This document shows positions 25,915 to 34,591 of a DNA stretch of 64,000 bases, one piece after another; positions within the stretch are counted from its first letter, which is position 1; each line of letters starts with the position of its first letter. A model generated the notes under the pieces. It was not told the origin of the DNA and ran no database searches. It saw only the letters and a list, made by a program, of their open reading frames with translations. The stretch is from NCBI GenBank assembly GCA_944322325.1, contig CALUOQ010000007.1:62001-126000 (forward strand), written 5' to 3'. The position numbers and the translations under genes are program-made. This DNA comes from an uncultured Alloprevotella sp. (GTDB lineage: Bacteria; Bacteroidota; Bacteroidia; Bacteroidales; Bacteroidaceae).

Positions 25915-25990
25915 GCCCCATTCCTACAGGCAGGGGGCGCAGCTCGCCTCCTTAAGACAAGAAGCCGCCCGCCGCCTGCCGGGCGCACCC

Positions 25991-26022
25991 GCCCCCGCCC
26001 TGTCCCACAAGGCGGGGGCTTT
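25991..26022 (+). terminator. Terminator of the rightward operon
   Basis: GCCCCCGCC / GGCGGGGGC with TTT after it. The rest of the 25915-26090 gap is GC-rich and has no gene I can support. Confidence 0.75.
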
Positions 26023-26090
26023 CCGTCCCCGGCGGGCGCGAAATGGCTGCCTTTTTCATTCCCCGGGCAGGGGGCGGCGGCGCGAGGTTT

Positions 26091-26987
26091 CTACCCGAAC
26101 AGGCCGGGCTGGTGCTCCTTTATCCGCCGGGTGGCGGCGGCGTGGAACTCGGGGTTCAGTTCATAGCCCATGTAGCGGCGCCCCGTGTCCATGCAGGCCA
26201 GCGCCGCCGAGCCGCTCCCGGCGAAGGGGTCGAGAACGAGGGCGTCGGGGTCGGTCGTGAGGCGTACGAGCAGCCTCATCAGTTCCACGGGCTTCTGCGT
26301 GGGGTGGATGCGTCCGCCTCTCCGTTCGAACACCGCCGCCACGTCCGAGGCGGGCACCCCTTCCTGTATGCGCCGCACGGCGTCGACGGGCGGCGGGTTC
26401 TTCAGCTTGCGGCAGCCCGTGATGTTGAACTGCGAGCGTATGGCAGTCTGCTCCACGGTGCGCCCGGCGAGGTAGTCCCTGACGGCCTGCCACTCGCGTC
26501 CGTTTGTCCCCAAGGCGCTCATCAGGCGATACACGTCCCGGGCCACCTTCTCCGGGTCCGCCACGTTCTTCTTCACGTAGGGCACCCGTACCCGCCTCAC
26601 CGTTCCGCCGCCCAGCGAGTGTAGGGTGCACGTCTCGTGCGTGCGAGCCAGTGGCAGGTAGGGCGACGACGTGCGACGCTTGTCCCACACGACCTCCTCC
26701 TTGAACGTGAAGCCCAGAGAGGCGAGGCGCACGTTCCAGCGGTAGAACGGCGTGCCGCGTCCGAAGAGGGCAATGAAGCCGCCGGGTTTCAGGACGCGGC
26801 GCACCTCAGCCAGGAAGCCGTCTTCGTCGAACGCCACGTCGGCGGGCGTGCCGTTGAGGTAGCCGTAGGGCGGGTCGGCGATAATGAGGTCCACGCTCGC
26901 CGCGGGCAGGCGGCGCATGGCTGCGACGCACTCGGCGCAGATGAGCCGCGGGGCGCCGCCGGTGGGGAGGGTTTCTTTCGTGTCCAT
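26091..26987 (-). CDS. Phage DNA methyltransferase, beta class
   Basis: 298 residues. The catalytic DPPY is at 38-41 and precedes the AdoMet motif DPFAGSGS (253-260), the order of beta-class N6-adenine/N4-cytosine methylases. HPTQKPVELMRLLVR is also typical. No restriction endonuclease is next to it, so it is an orphan phage methylase, probably for defence evasion or regulation. It is the last gene of the late leftward operon. The target sequence cannot be predicted. Confidence 0.88.
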   Translation of the reverse strand: MDTKETLPTGGAPRLICAECVAAMRRLPAASVDLIIADPPYGYLNGTPADVAFDEDGFLAEVRRVLKPGGFIALFGRGTPFYRWNVRLASLGFTFKEEVVWDKRRTSSPYLPLARTHETCTLHSLGGGTVRRVRVPYVKKNVADPEKVARDVYRLMSALGTNGREWQAVRDYLAGRTVEQTAIRSQFNITGCRKLKNPPPVDAVRRIQEGVPASDVAAVFERRGGRIHPTQKPVELMRLLVRLTTDPDALVLDPFAGSGSAALACMDTGRRYMGYELNPEFHAAATRRIKEHQPGLFG

Positions 26988-26996
26988 GTCCTTTTT

Positions 26997-27422
26997 TTAT
27001 TGCGTTTTGGTTTTACGCCGCAGCAGCAGGGCCGCGGCGGCGAAGCCCGCCAGCGCCCCGGCGGCCATGGGCACGGCCCAGTCCGACATCTTTCGCGGCC
27101 GCTCCACCTCGACGCGCTCCGTCCGGGTTACGGTGTCGGTGCGGTGTCGCCACAGGGTGTCGGTGCGGGCGGCGGTGCGCTCGCGCCATCGGACGCGGTC
27201 GCGGGCTATCCATACGGTGTCGCCGCGCTCCTTGACGAAGAGGCGCAGGGTGTCGGCGGTGCGCAGGGTGTCCACCCGGTGGCGGGCGAGGTAGACGGTG
27301 TCGCGGCTGGCGGAGTGGCGGTCGGTGGACACGGCGGCGGTGCGGCAGGAGGCGAGGACGAAGAGAATGAGGAAATTGACGATTGAGAGTTGACAATTGA
27401 CAATTAACCGCCCGACACTCAT
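26997..27422 (-). CDS. Small lipoprotein or membrane protein, possibly spanin-like
   Basis: 141 residues. The N terminus MSVGRLIVNCQLSIVNFLILFVLASC is a plausible lipoprotein signal, and its first half is encoded by heptamer repeat DNA. The middle is a charged heptad-like region with many RTDT/RDRV repeats, and the C terminus has a transmembrane segment (VPMAAGALAGFAAAALLL) followed by RRKTKTQ. Bacteroidetes phages often carry such Arg/Asp-rich proteins in place of Rz-type spanins, but it lies far from the holin and endolysin. The start is uncertain because it lies in the repeat. Confidence 0.5.
   Translation of the reverse strand: MSVGRLIVNCQLSIVNFLILFVLASCRTAAVSTDRHSASRDTVYLARHRVDTLRTADTLRLFVKERGDTVWIARDRVRWRERTAARTDTLWRHRTDTVTRTERVEVERPRKMSDWAVPMAAGALAGFAAAALLLRRKTKTQ
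27374..27410. repeat. Heptamer repeat tract 1
   Basis: AATTGACGATTGAGAGTTGAC-type units. They supply the first codons of the spanin-like lipoprotein. Confidence 0.75.
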
Positions 27423-27468
27423 CCGGCCCATCGGCCTCATTGGCCTCATCAGGGCCCGGTCCATTCGT
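27418..27468. repeat. 9-nt repeat array 1
   Basis: Units like CTCATCCGG, CCCATCGGC, CTCATTGGC and CTCATCAGG run from tract 1 into the 3' end of the tail-tip gene region. Confidence 0.7.
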
Positions 27469-29794
27469 CCCATGGCGTGTAGTCTTCGAGGGTGTAGCGG
27501 CAGGTCGCGTCGCGGACGTCCCACTCCACGCCGGCGAGGGCGTATCTGCGGCCGTCGCTGCCGGTCAGGGCGGCGCGGGGGTCGAGAGCGGCGGCGTCGA
27601 CCTCGACGGTGAGCTGGCGGGCGGCGCGTCCGTAGAGGCGGGCCATGTTGCGGCAGACGAGGCGCTCGGGGCGGTCCCGGTGGCCCAGCTGCCGCCAGGA
27701 GGTGACGGACGTGACGGGCTCGCCCTGGGCGTCGAAGAGGAGGTTGTAGGCGGCGCGGTCGCCGTTCCACGTGCCCAGCTCGAGCTCGGCCTCGCGCACG
27801 TCGTCGGCGAAGCGGCCGCCGGTGGCCATGAGGTAGTGGTGCGCGCCGTCGGTTTCGCCCTCCTCGCTGTAGGGGTCGTCCTCGCCGGCGGGGCGAAGGT
27901 GCTCGAGTGAGACGTCGTGTATGACGATAGGGTTGAAGCGCGTCTGCCCGGCCGGTGCGTAGAGTGTCAGGCGGACGTAGCCCTGTACCATGAGGTCGTC
28001 GCCCCGGGCGTCGGTGAGGGGAATGATGTACCCGTCGTCGGCGTCGGCGTACCGCTCGCTGTCCCCGGGGCGGTCGGTGGGTTTGAGGCTGGCGTTTTCC
28101 TCGCTGTCGCCCCCGACGAGTTCGGGCTGGAAGTCGCACGGCTCGGTCTGCCAGCCCGTGCCGTTGTAATAATAGGAGTCGCCGATTTGCAGGCGCATTG
28201 GCCACGAGGTGACGGCCCCGTCGCGTGTGACGGGCCACGGCCCGGGCTTGTCCGAGGCGCCGAGGGCGGGCACGCCGTTTTCGCCCCACAGGCAGTAGAA
28301 GCCGCTGGCCGAGAGCGCGAGGCGGAAAGCGCCGCCCGTGAAGTAGGCCTGCGCCGTGCTCTCCACGCGGAATATCTCGCGGCCCTCCAGCCCGTCGACG
28401 ACGTGGTTACGCCCGGCCAGCGGCCAGAAAAGGATGCCGCTCTTGCGCCGCGGGGCGTCGAGGTCGTCGACGTAGTAGACGGGGTCGTGGTCGCGGCTCG
28501 TGGCTCGGGCCGTGCGCCAGCTGAGCCACGCCCGCCGCGCCCCGGCAAATGAGCTGAAGTCGTAGTCCGTTTGTCCTGTCGGCTGGCTCCAGTGCGTCAG
28601 GTCGTACGTGCCCGTCAGGCTCAGCTCCCACGCGTCGGTTGCCGCGTTGTGCAGCACCGGGTAGAGGGCCGAGCCGCTGACGCCGTCGACGGCTTCGCCC
28701 TCGTAGTAGGCCGCCGAGTAGCTGACGGCGGGCGAGGCCCACGACGAGCTTCCGCCAAGGGGCGGGTCGGCATAGACGACGTAATGGCCGGCCGCCTCGC
28801 CCGTGTCGGCGTAGTTGAAGGCCTCATCTTCCTCGAAGTCGTACACGCCCGCCGCCTCCCAGCATCGGGCGTCCATGCCCCCGAGCAGTTCCGACTCGAC
28901 GGCGGGCGTGAAGGTGACGCGTACGCGGCGGTATCCGCGCAGGCGGCTCTCGGTGTGGTCGGCCGAGGCGGGCGTGAGGCTGTCCACGAGGCGCGGGGCG
29001 GGTGCGGGCTCCTCGGCGTAGTCGTAGCGGCCGGCGCTGAGGCCGTCGGTCTGCCACAGCTCGTAGGCCGTCACGCCGTCGGCGGCGAAGATGAGGCGCC
29101 GGCCGCGCTCCATGAGGGTGCAGCCCAGCAGGCGGGCGATGGCTTCGAGCACCTCGCGCCCGGTGCGCCCGGTGTACTGGAACACGGGTGTCTGGGTGTC
29201 GTCGAAGTCGGACTCGTCGGCCTCGCGGCTGAAGAAGGCGTAGCGCGCCACGCGGGCCATCATGAGGGGCTCGGCCTGTGCCGCCGCGGCGGGGAGCATG
29301 AGGTCCACGGGCACGGCCACTTCCGTCCACGCGCCGCCGACGAGGTCGGCGCACTCGCCCACCATCTGGGCCAGCGTGACGATGCCGAAGCCGCGCGAGG
29401 CCTCGAGCGTCAGGCCGGCGAGGGCCTCGAGGGGGCTCTGCACGCCCAGGGTGAGCTCCTCGCCCTCGGCGCCCCAGCTCTGGCGCACGACTTCGGGCAC
29501 GACGTAGCCCTGCCAGATGAGGCTGCCCCCGCGCCAGGCCTCCACCCGTACGTCCGTCACGTCCGCGGCGTAGAGGCCCGTGAGGTCATCGCCCTCGGTG
29601 GCGAATACGCCCAGGTGGCCCGTCCATCCGCGGACGGGCGTGTCGAGGCCCTCGCTGTCGTCCTCCTGGAGCACAAGGGGCGAGGCGCCGGCCGTGAGCC
29701 GCCGGGCCTCGCCCGCGTAGTCGTCGCGGTAGATTCTTACGTCGACGCGGCGTCCCTGCCGGTCGTCGAATGCCATTTGGTAACGTAGTGCCAT
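27449..29794 (-). CDS. Tail tip / distal tail structural protein
   Basis: 781 residues, directly downstream of the tape measure gene, where siphoviruses encode distal-tail and tip proteins. The N-terminal part (MALRYQMAFDDRQGRRVDVRIYRDDYAGEARRL) is beta-rich and is followed by TGHLGVFATEGDDLTGLYAADVTDVRVEAWRGGSLIWQGYV, a pattern seen in Bacteroidetes prophage tail proteins. The remainder has many W/Y-rich beta strands and no recognised enzyme motif. Function is assigned from position and length. Confidence 0.6.
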   Translation of the reverse strand: MALRYQMAFDDRQGRRVDVRIYRDDYAGEARRLTAGASPLVLQEDDSEGLDTPVRGWTGHLGVFATEGDDLTGLYAADVTDVRVEAWRGGSLIWQGYVVPEVVRQSWGAEGEELTLGVQSPLEALAGLTLEASRGFGIVTLAQMVGECADLVGGAWTEVAVPVDLMLPAAAAQAEPLMMARVARYAFFSREADESDFDDTQTPVFQYTGRTGREVLEAIARLLGCTLMERGRRLIFAADGVTAYELWQTDGLSAGRYDYAEEPAPAPRLVDSLTPASADHTESRLRGYRRVRVTFTPAVESELLGGMDARCWEAAGVYDFEEDEAFNYADTGEAAGHYVVYADPPLGGSSSWASPAVSYSAAYYEGEAVDGVSGSALYPVLHNAATDAWELSLTGTYDLTHWSQPTGQTDYDFSSFAGARRAWLSWRTARATSRDHDPVYYVDDLDAPRRKSGILFWPLAGRNHVVDGLEGREIFRVESTAQAYFTGGAFRLALSASGFYCLWGENGVPALGASDKPGPWPVTRDGAVTSWPMRLQIGDSYYYNGTGWQTEPCDFQPELVGGDSEENASLKPTDRPGDSERYADADDGYIIPLTDARGDDLMVQGYVRLTLYAPAGQTRFNPIVIHDVSLEHLRPAGEDDPYSEEGETDGAHHYLMATGGRFADDVREAELELGTWNGDRAAYNLLFDAQGEPVTSVTSWRQLGHRDRPERLVCRNMARLYGRAARQLTVEVDAAALDPRAALTGSDGRRYALAGVEWDVRDATCRYTLEDYTPWDEWTGP

Positions 29795-29825
29795 TTTTCC
29801 TTAATTGATAATTGACTTTTCCGGG

Positions 29826-29891
29826 GTATATACATAGGAAAGTCTAAGTATATACATAGGATTTCCTAAGTATATACATAGGATTTCCGGA
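29826..29891. repeat. 22-bp tandem repeat, three units
   Basis: Three copies beginning GTATATACATAGGA at 29826, 29848 and 29870 and ending in GTCTAA or TTTCC. Strikingly AT-rich. It lies between the tail-tip and tape-measure genes, next to a heptamer tract. Confidence 0.88.
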
Positions 29892-29900
29892 GTATGTTTT

Positions 29901-29967
29901 CAGTTGACAGTTGACAGTTGACAATTGACAATTATTGCCCATTGTCCATTGTCCATTGTCCATTGCC
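29901..29967. repeat. Heptamer repeat tract 2
   Basis: CAGTTGACAGTTGACAGTTG then inverted CATTGTCCATTGTCCATTG units. It ends exactly at the tape measure stop codon. Confidence 0.85.
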
Positions 29968-32307
29968 TCACAGCTTCTTTCCGGTGCGGCGCATGAAGGC
30001 GCTGAGCGGTAGGTAGAGGTCCTCGCCCCTGAGCCTCGCTTTCCCCTCCCCGCTGCCTGCTCCGCCGCGTATGGCGGCCACGAGGCGGCTCTGGTCGGTG
30101 CGGGTGAGGACCATTTCGCCGGCGTTGACGCGGGCCAGCAGGTGGTCGCCCGTCGAGCGCGGGCCGCGGATGAGGCCCCCGGCGGCGTAGCCCTGCGGCA
30201 CGACGCCGCCGCGCTCGAAGCCGAAGAGGGCGCCCAGCAGCCCTCCGCCGCCCAGCAGGCCCCCGCCCAGCAGGGAGGCCGCCTGACGGGCGGCGTTCAT
30301 GGCCTGTATGGCCTGCGTGATTTGCAGGACGGTCTGCACGATTTGCAGCCCGCTCTGTATGACCTGCGCGGCCGTCTGGGCCCAGCCGGCGCCTATCTGG
30401 GAGAGCAGGCCCGCTATGCCGCCGGCCATCTGCTGCATCTGCCCGTAGTACTCGGCGGTGGCCTCGCGGGCGCGGCGGCGCTGCTCGTCGCTGAGGTAGA
30501 GGTCCTGCTGCAACGTCGTGGCGGCGGCCTCCATGCGCAGGCGCTGCTCCTCGCTGATGAGGCCGCGGGTAGCGGCGAGCTCGGCCTCGTAGCGCTGGGA
30601 GCGCCACTGCTGCTCGGCCGTCGAGAGGAGGCGGAGCATCTCGAGCCGCGCCTTCAGCTCCTGGCGTGGGGCCTGCGGTTTCCCATCGGGCCCATTTGCC
30701 CCACCCGACCCATTGTCCCTCACCACGCCGTCGGAGGCGAGCTGGCGGAGGCTTTCGATTTGCTGTCCGATTGCCTTTATGCGCTGCCGGTAGTAGTTGT
30801 ATTGCTCGTTGGTCGTGCCGTAACGGTTGGCGTGTGCCGCCAGGTAGCGGCTCGCCTCCCCGGCGCTGAAAAAGGTTATGCTGCTTCGTCCGTTCGGGTT
30901 CGCCGTCCCGGCGTTCGCCACATGGAAGGCGGCTTTCAGCTCTTCGCTCGTGGCGACGTGCTGCTCGTAGGCCTTTACCAGTTTCTCGTAGGCCTTCTGC
31001 CGCCGCTGCTGGGTGCGTATGACGGTCTGTATGGCTGTGTCGCGGTCTACGCCGCGATTTTGTAGGCTGACCAGCCGCTCGTTGGCGTCGCTTATGTCGT
31101 TCTTGGCCAGTTTGTCCACCCGCGTCTGGAACTTCTCGTCAGGCGTGGACATAAATTCGCGCATCCCGTTGACCAGCTTCGTCACCCATCTGACGGCCCC
31201 GGCCAGCGCGCCGTCCGAGCGGTTGAGGCTCAGCACGAAGGCGTCCCACGCGTTCGATAGCTCGCGGACGGCCCCCGTCAGGTTCTGCGTCTGCACGGCG
31301 GCCTGCTCCTCGGCCACGTGCGTGCCGGTGACGGCCGTCTCGAGCCGCTCGATGTTCCCGCGGGCCTCGAGGAGGGCGCGGGCCATGTTGGTGTGCTCCA
31401 CCCCGAACATCTTCGTCAGCTCGGCCGTCGACATCTCGCGGGCGGCGAGGTTGTCCAGCGCCCGGTGCAGGCCCACGACGCTGGGCTTGAGGCGGTCGTC
31501 GGTCTGCCCCTCCAGCTTGGTCAGCACGGCCCTCAGGCTCGTGCCCGCCTCCTCGGCCTTGGTGAAGCGCGGCGCCACGCCCTCGATGACGGCCACCAGC
31601 TGCTCGAACGTCAGGCCCGCCGCCGAGGCGGCCGAGCCGCTCTTCTCCACGACCTGCTGAAGGTAGGGAATCTCGGCCGCGCCCTCCTTGGCGCCGGCAG
31701 CCAGCACGTTGACGAACGAGGCGGCGTACTCCGCCCCCTTGCCGAACTGGCTCAGGGCGCCCGTCACGGCGCGCGCCGAGTCCTCCATCGAGCCCTCCGA
31801 GGCCTCGGAGAGCGTGATGACGGCGTCCGTCACGGCCACCAGGCCCGACGCCGCCTCCAGCAGCTCCGGCCGCTGCCCGCCGATGAACTTCATTGCCTCC
31901 ACCACGTCGCGGGCCGACAGCTCCGACTGCGCGCTCAGCTCGATGGCCTGCGAGCGCAGATACTCCAGGTCCTCGCCCGTGGTGCCCGTCAGGGCCGACA
32001 GCCCCGAGAGCGAGCGCTCGAACTCCATCGTCGTGGCCATGGCGTCCCTCAGCGCCGCCCCGGCGCCGGCCACCAGCGCCGTCCAGCCCGCCATCGAGGC
32101 CGTGGCGCGCCTGATGGCCTGCTCCATCGAGGAGGCGAAGCCCAGACCGGCGCGGGCGTGGCGGTTCCAGTCGCGCTCGCCCTGCCGCGCCAGCTTGGCC
32201 ATGAGCTGGCTGTATGTCTTCATCTGCTCTTCCGTCAGCTTCAGCTTCTTGGCGAAGTCGTCGGCGTTGAGCCTCAGCCTGACGTAAACTTTGGCGTCCT
32301 GTGCCAT
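29968..32307 (-). CDS. Tape measure protein
   Basis: 779 residues. A phage minor-tail domain (about 60-330) covers EFERSLSGLSALTGTTGEDLEYLRSQAIELSAQSELSARDVVEAMKF. Helical and coiled-coil stretches follow, with a glycine/alanine-rich hydrophobic region (GGIAGLLSQIGAGWAQTAAQ to LLGGGLLGGGGLLGALFG). It sets tail length and is ejected with the DNA. It follows the tail chaperone genes as in lambda-like tails. A linker near residue 535 (GGANGPDGK) is encoded by the 9-nt repeat found at gene ends elsewhere in the prophage. Confidence 0.92.
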   Translation of the reverse strand: MAQDAKVYVRLRLNADDFAKKLKLTEEQMKTYSQLMAKLARQGERDWNRHARAGLGFASSMEQAIRRATASMAGWTALVAGAGAALRDAMATTMEFERSLSGLSALTGTTGEDLEYLRSQAIELSAQSELSARDVVEAMKFIGGQRPELLEAASGLVAVTDAVITLSEASEGSMEDSARAVTGALSQFGKGAEYAASFVNVLAAGAKEGAAEIPYLQQVVEKSGSAASAAGLTFEQLVAVIEGVAPRFTKAEEAGTSLRAVLTKLEGQTDDRLKPSVVGLHRALDNLAAREMSTAELTKMFGVEHTNMARALLEARGNIERLETAVTGTHVAEEQAAVQTQNLTGAVRELSNAWDAFVLSLNRSDGALAGAVRWVTKLVNGMREFMSTPDEKFQTRVDKLAKNDISDANERLVSLQNRGVDRDTAIQTVIRTQQRRQKAYEKLVKAYEQHVATSEELKAAFHVANAGTANPNGRSSITFFSAGEASRYLAAHANRYGTTNEQYNYYRQRIKAIGQQIESLRQLASDGVVRDNGSGGANGPDGKPQAPRQELKARLEMLRLLSTAEQQWRSQRYEAELAATRGLISEEQRLRMEAAATTLQQDLYLSDEQRRRAREATAEYYGQMQQMAGGIAGLLSQIGAGWAQTAAQVIQSGLQIVQTVLQITQAIQAMNAARQAASLLGGGLLGGGGLLGALFGFERGGVVPQGYAAGGLIRGPRSTGDHLLARVNAGEMVLTRTDQSRLVAAIRGGAGSGEGKARLRGEDLYLPLSAFMRRTGKKL

Positions 32308-32310
32308 GAT

Positions 32311-32413
32311 TCAATTGATAATTGACAGTTTACAGTTGATAATTGACGACAATTGATAATTGACAGTTGGCGAATTGATAATTGTCCATTGTCAACTGTC
32401 CATTGTCAATTTC
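32311..32413. repeat. Heptamer repeat tract 3
   Basis: Left half AATTGATAATTGACAGTTTAC units, right half ATTGTCCATTGTCAACTGTC units. Contains one of the four 50-bp composite blocks (32371-32420) and the stop codon of the frameshift extension. Confidence 0.88.
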
Positions 32414-32778
32414 TCAGAGGTCCCATTGGCCTCATCAAGGTCTCGCCGCTTCCTCATCCGCTGCTCCACGGCCCGGGCGCGGCGTCTGAGCGCCTCGAGC
32501 TCGGCCGCGTCGGGCGGCGGGGCCGCGGCGGCCTGCTCCTTGTCCCAGGGCAGGGGGAAGTCGAAACGGCGCGCCCCGGCCGCGGCGGCCACCACGCGCA
32601 TCAGCTCGCGGGCCTGCTCCCAGCCGGGGCGGTGGCGACGGGCGAGGCCGTCGATGTAGTCCTGCGCCTCGAGCGCCCCCATCCGTTCGAAGAAGTAGCG
32701 GGCGTCGCAGCCCCCCTCGCCCACGATGAGTCGGTAGGCCTCGCGGGCCGTCAGGGGGCGGGCGGCGCGTCCGCTTTT
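32392..32778 (-). CDS. Tail assembly chaperone, -1 frameshift extension (GT-like T domain)
   Basis: This frame is reached by a -1 slip at the A9 run and adds 128 residues: KSGRAARPLTAREAYRLIVGE and on through DARYFFERMGALEAQDYIDGLARRHRPGWEQARELMR. That composition is typical of the T part of G/GT tail chaperones. The fused product would be about 236 residues and binds the tape measure during tail assembly. Its C-terminal tail DEANGTSEKLTMDS comes from the 9-nt and 7-nt repeats. An independent start at 32823 is possible but lacks support. Confidence 0.75.
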   Translation of the reverse strand, partial: KSGRAARPLTAREAYRLIVGEGGCDARYFFERMGALEAQDYIDGLARRHRPGWEQARELMRVVAAAAGARRFDFPLPWDKEQAAAAPPPDAAELEALRRRARAVEQRMRKRRDLDEANGTSEKLTMDS

Positions 32779-33101
32779 TTTTTGCCCTCGGGCGGCTGGC
32801 CGGTGCGCAGGCTCTCGCCCCACGCGGCAATCTCGCCCACGAGCCGCTCCGTCCAGCGGCGGGCGTCGGCGGGCCGCGCCTCCAGCTCGGCGACGAACGC
32901 CGCGAAGTCGTCGGTGAACGTCTCGCGGTTGTAGGCCGTCAGGGCGGCGTAGAGCATACGGTGCAGGTCCCAGACGGAGTTCGGGTTGAAAGGGCGCACG
33001 TGGCCGTCGGCCTCCACGCCCTGCATGGCTTCATAGAGGTACTGCGCGCCCCAGCCGAAGCGAAGCGCGTAGTCCCGTCCCTTGTAGGTTATCGTCTCCA
33101 T
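32751..33101 (-). CDS. Tail assembly chaperone (G-like)
   Basis: 116 residues from METITYKGRDYALRFGWGAQYLYEAMQGVEADG. It lies between the tail tube and tape measure genes, the conserved place of the G chaperone. It ends QPPEGKKKADAPPAP, the three lysines being encoded by the A9 slippery run. In-frame extension to 33158 would read heptamer repeat DNA and is rejected. The short form is expected to be in excess over the frameshift product. Confidence 0.82.
   Translation of the reverse strand: METITYKGRDYALRFGWGAQYLYEAMQGVEADGHVRPFNPNSVWDLHRMLYAALTAYNRETFTDDFAAFVAELEARPADARRWTERLVGEIAAWGESLRTGQPPEGKKKADAPPAP
32775..32783 (-). promoter_or_regulatory. Programmed -1 ribosomal frameshift site
   Basis: Nine consecutive A residues in the minus-strand mRNA (context GGGC-A9-GCGG). 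In the G-like frame they read AAA AAA AAA; a one-base back-slip gives AAA then AGC and enters the T-like frame. Confidence 0.8.
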
Positions 33102-33108
33102 TTTAATC

Positions 33109-33176
33109 GACAATTGATAATTGACGACAGTTGACAATTGACAATTCTCCATTATCAATTGTCAATTGTCAACTGT
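33109..33176. repeat. Heptamer repeat tract 4
   Basis: CAATTGATAATTGACGACAG units, then inverted TATCAATTGTCAATTGTCAA units. It fills the gap between the tail tube and chaperone genes. Confidence 0.85.
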
Positions 33177-33644
33177 TTACTCCGTCACTTTGCTGACAGG
33201 CCCGTTTCCGGTGAGCGTCACGCTCATGGTCGAGGCGCTTCCCTTCTCGCCGGTAGCCTCGAGGCTGGTGATCATCGCGCTACCCTCGTAGTAGGGGGCG
33301 ATGGGTTCCTGCCAGCCGGCCTCGGGCACGCCGGAGCAGTCGCCCACGGCGTTGCCGGGGATGCCGAACGTGACGGTGACGAGCTTGCGCGCCACGAAGG
33401 CGTCGAACAGGTCCTCGTACACGGCGTCGGTGGTGCGGTCCTCGTCGAAGCTCAGCAGGGCGTCCGTCGAGGCTTCCCACGAGAGGTCGCCCGCGTCGTT
33501 GGCCTGCCAGCAGCCGTCGTCCTTGTTGCCGGCGTCCATCGTGTCGGCGCTCAGGCTGAGCGAGCACGAGGTGGCCAGGGCGATGGCCTTACCGTCGATG
33601 AAAATCATCAGATCTTTTCCGTTTACATACTTTGCCTTTGCCAT
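33177..33644 (-). CDS. Major tail tube protein
   Basis: 155 residues, beta-rich. MAKAKYVNGKDLMIFIDGKAIALATSCSLSLSADTMDAGNKD is typical of TP901-1-type major tail proteins, which begin with G-x-D-(L/V) and an ATSCSLS-like strand. The C-terminal half ends in SVTLTGNGPVSKV. It polymerises into the tail tube around the tape measure. A second, related protein is encoded at 48063-48557, next to the fibre genes. Confidence 0.82.
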   Translation of the reverse strand: MAKAKYVNGKDLMIFIDGKAIALATSCSLSLSADTMDAGNKDDGCWQANDAGDLSWEASTDALLSFDEDRTTDAVYEDLFDAFVARKLVTVTFGIPGNAVGDCSGVPEAGWQEPIAPYYEGSAMITSLEATGEKGSASTMSVTLTGNGPVSKVTE

Positions 33645-33672
33645 AGTCTTTTGGTTTTTTGGGTGGTTTGTC

Positions 33673-34182
33673 TTATCCTCGGGCGGCCTTGCGCATGGCC
33701 TCCACGGTGCAGAGCACGAGCCGGTCGGAAGCCTCGAGCCAGCTGGCCGCGACGCCGCGCTGGAAGAATCCGCTATCCGCTACACTTCCGCGGTAAGCGC
33801 GCTTTTTGATTACCCGGGCGCCGCCCTTGGTGTAGCGCGCGGCGGTGCCATGGTCCAGGATGCGCAGTATCCAGGCCCGGTCGGGCGTGGCGCGGCGGTG
33901 GAGCAGGCCCACGGTGGCGCCGGGCTTCTTCTTGCGCCACAGGAAGGCGTTCACGTCGCGGTCCAGGCGGCGCCAGGTGGTCACGAGGCCCGTCTTCCGG
34001 TCGTAGCCGCGGTGCCCGGCGGGGTTGATGTCCACGCTCTGCCGGAGCGCGGCGACGACGCCCTTCTGCACGATGCGGGCGGATTTGCTCAGGCCGGCGC
34101 GCACCGACTTTGAGGTGGACGCCGCGTCGAGGCTCTCGAGCAGGCTGATGAACTCGCGGGCGTCGATGTCCAGAGCGCTCAT
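33673..34182 (-). CDS. HK97 gp10-like head-tail completion protein
   Basis: 169 residues from MSALDIDAREFISLLESLDAASTSKSVRAGLSKSARIVQKGVVAALRQ, the usual N-terminal pattern of gp10-type tail-completion proteins. The start codon overlaps the stop of the upstream gene (ATGA), giving translational coupling. It acts at the head-tail joint, together with the DUF3168-like protein encoded just before it. Confidence 0.78.
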   Translation of the reverse strand: MSALDIDAREFISLLESLDAASTSKSVRAGLSKSARIVQKGVVAALRQSVDINPAGHRGYDRKTGLVTTWRRLDRDVNAFLWRKKKPGATVGLLHRRATPDRAWILRILDHGTAARYTKGGARVIKKRAYRGSVADSGFFQRGVAASWLEASDRLVLCTVEAMRKAARG

Positions 34183-34586
34183 GGCTGACCGACCTCCCCG
34201 TCGGTAGTGTCGGGCCGGCTGCGCACCAGGAAGCTCAGCTCCACGACGAAGGCGTCCGCGTCGAGGGCGAAGCGGTCCTCGGCGCCCGTGAGCTGCGCCT
34301 CGATGCCCACGCCCGGGCACTCCGTGAGCCTCAGCCTGACGGCCACCGCCAGCTCCACGGCCTCGCGGTAGGTCGAGGCCAGACAGCTGACCTCCACCGT
34401 CCCGCGGTCGTCGTAGCAGCCGTCCTTGGTGTACTCGCCCGCCACGGCGGCCGAGCGGTACGTCACAAGCGGCTTCTCCACCGCCCCGTTCAGCGCCAGC
34501 AGGGGGAACACGCGCCCCTCAGCACCGCCCGGCAGGGGGCGGGCCTTCAGCGCCTCGTAGATGTCAAGTCCTATGCGTAAGCTCAT
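34179..34586 (-). CDS. DUF3168-like tail completion protein
   Basis: 135 residues. LDIYEALKARPLPGGAEGRVFPLLALNGAVEKPLVTYR resembles DUF3168/gpU-type tail terminators that cap the tail tube. The order head-tail adaptor, gp10-like and tail tube is kept around it. Its stop overlaps the next start by four bases. Confidence 0.7.
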   Translation of the reverse strand: MSLRIGLDIYEALKARPLPGGAEGRVFPLLALNGAVEKPLVTYRSAAVAGEYTKDGCYDDRGTVEVSCLASTYREAVELAVAVRLRLTECPGVGIEAQLTGAEDRFALDADAFVVELSFLVRSRPDTTDGEVGQP

Positions 34587-34591
34587 GGCGT

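Noticed and set aside
26091-26987. Restriction-modification system
   Set aside because: No endonuclease gene beside the methyltransferase; best read as an orphan phage methylase.
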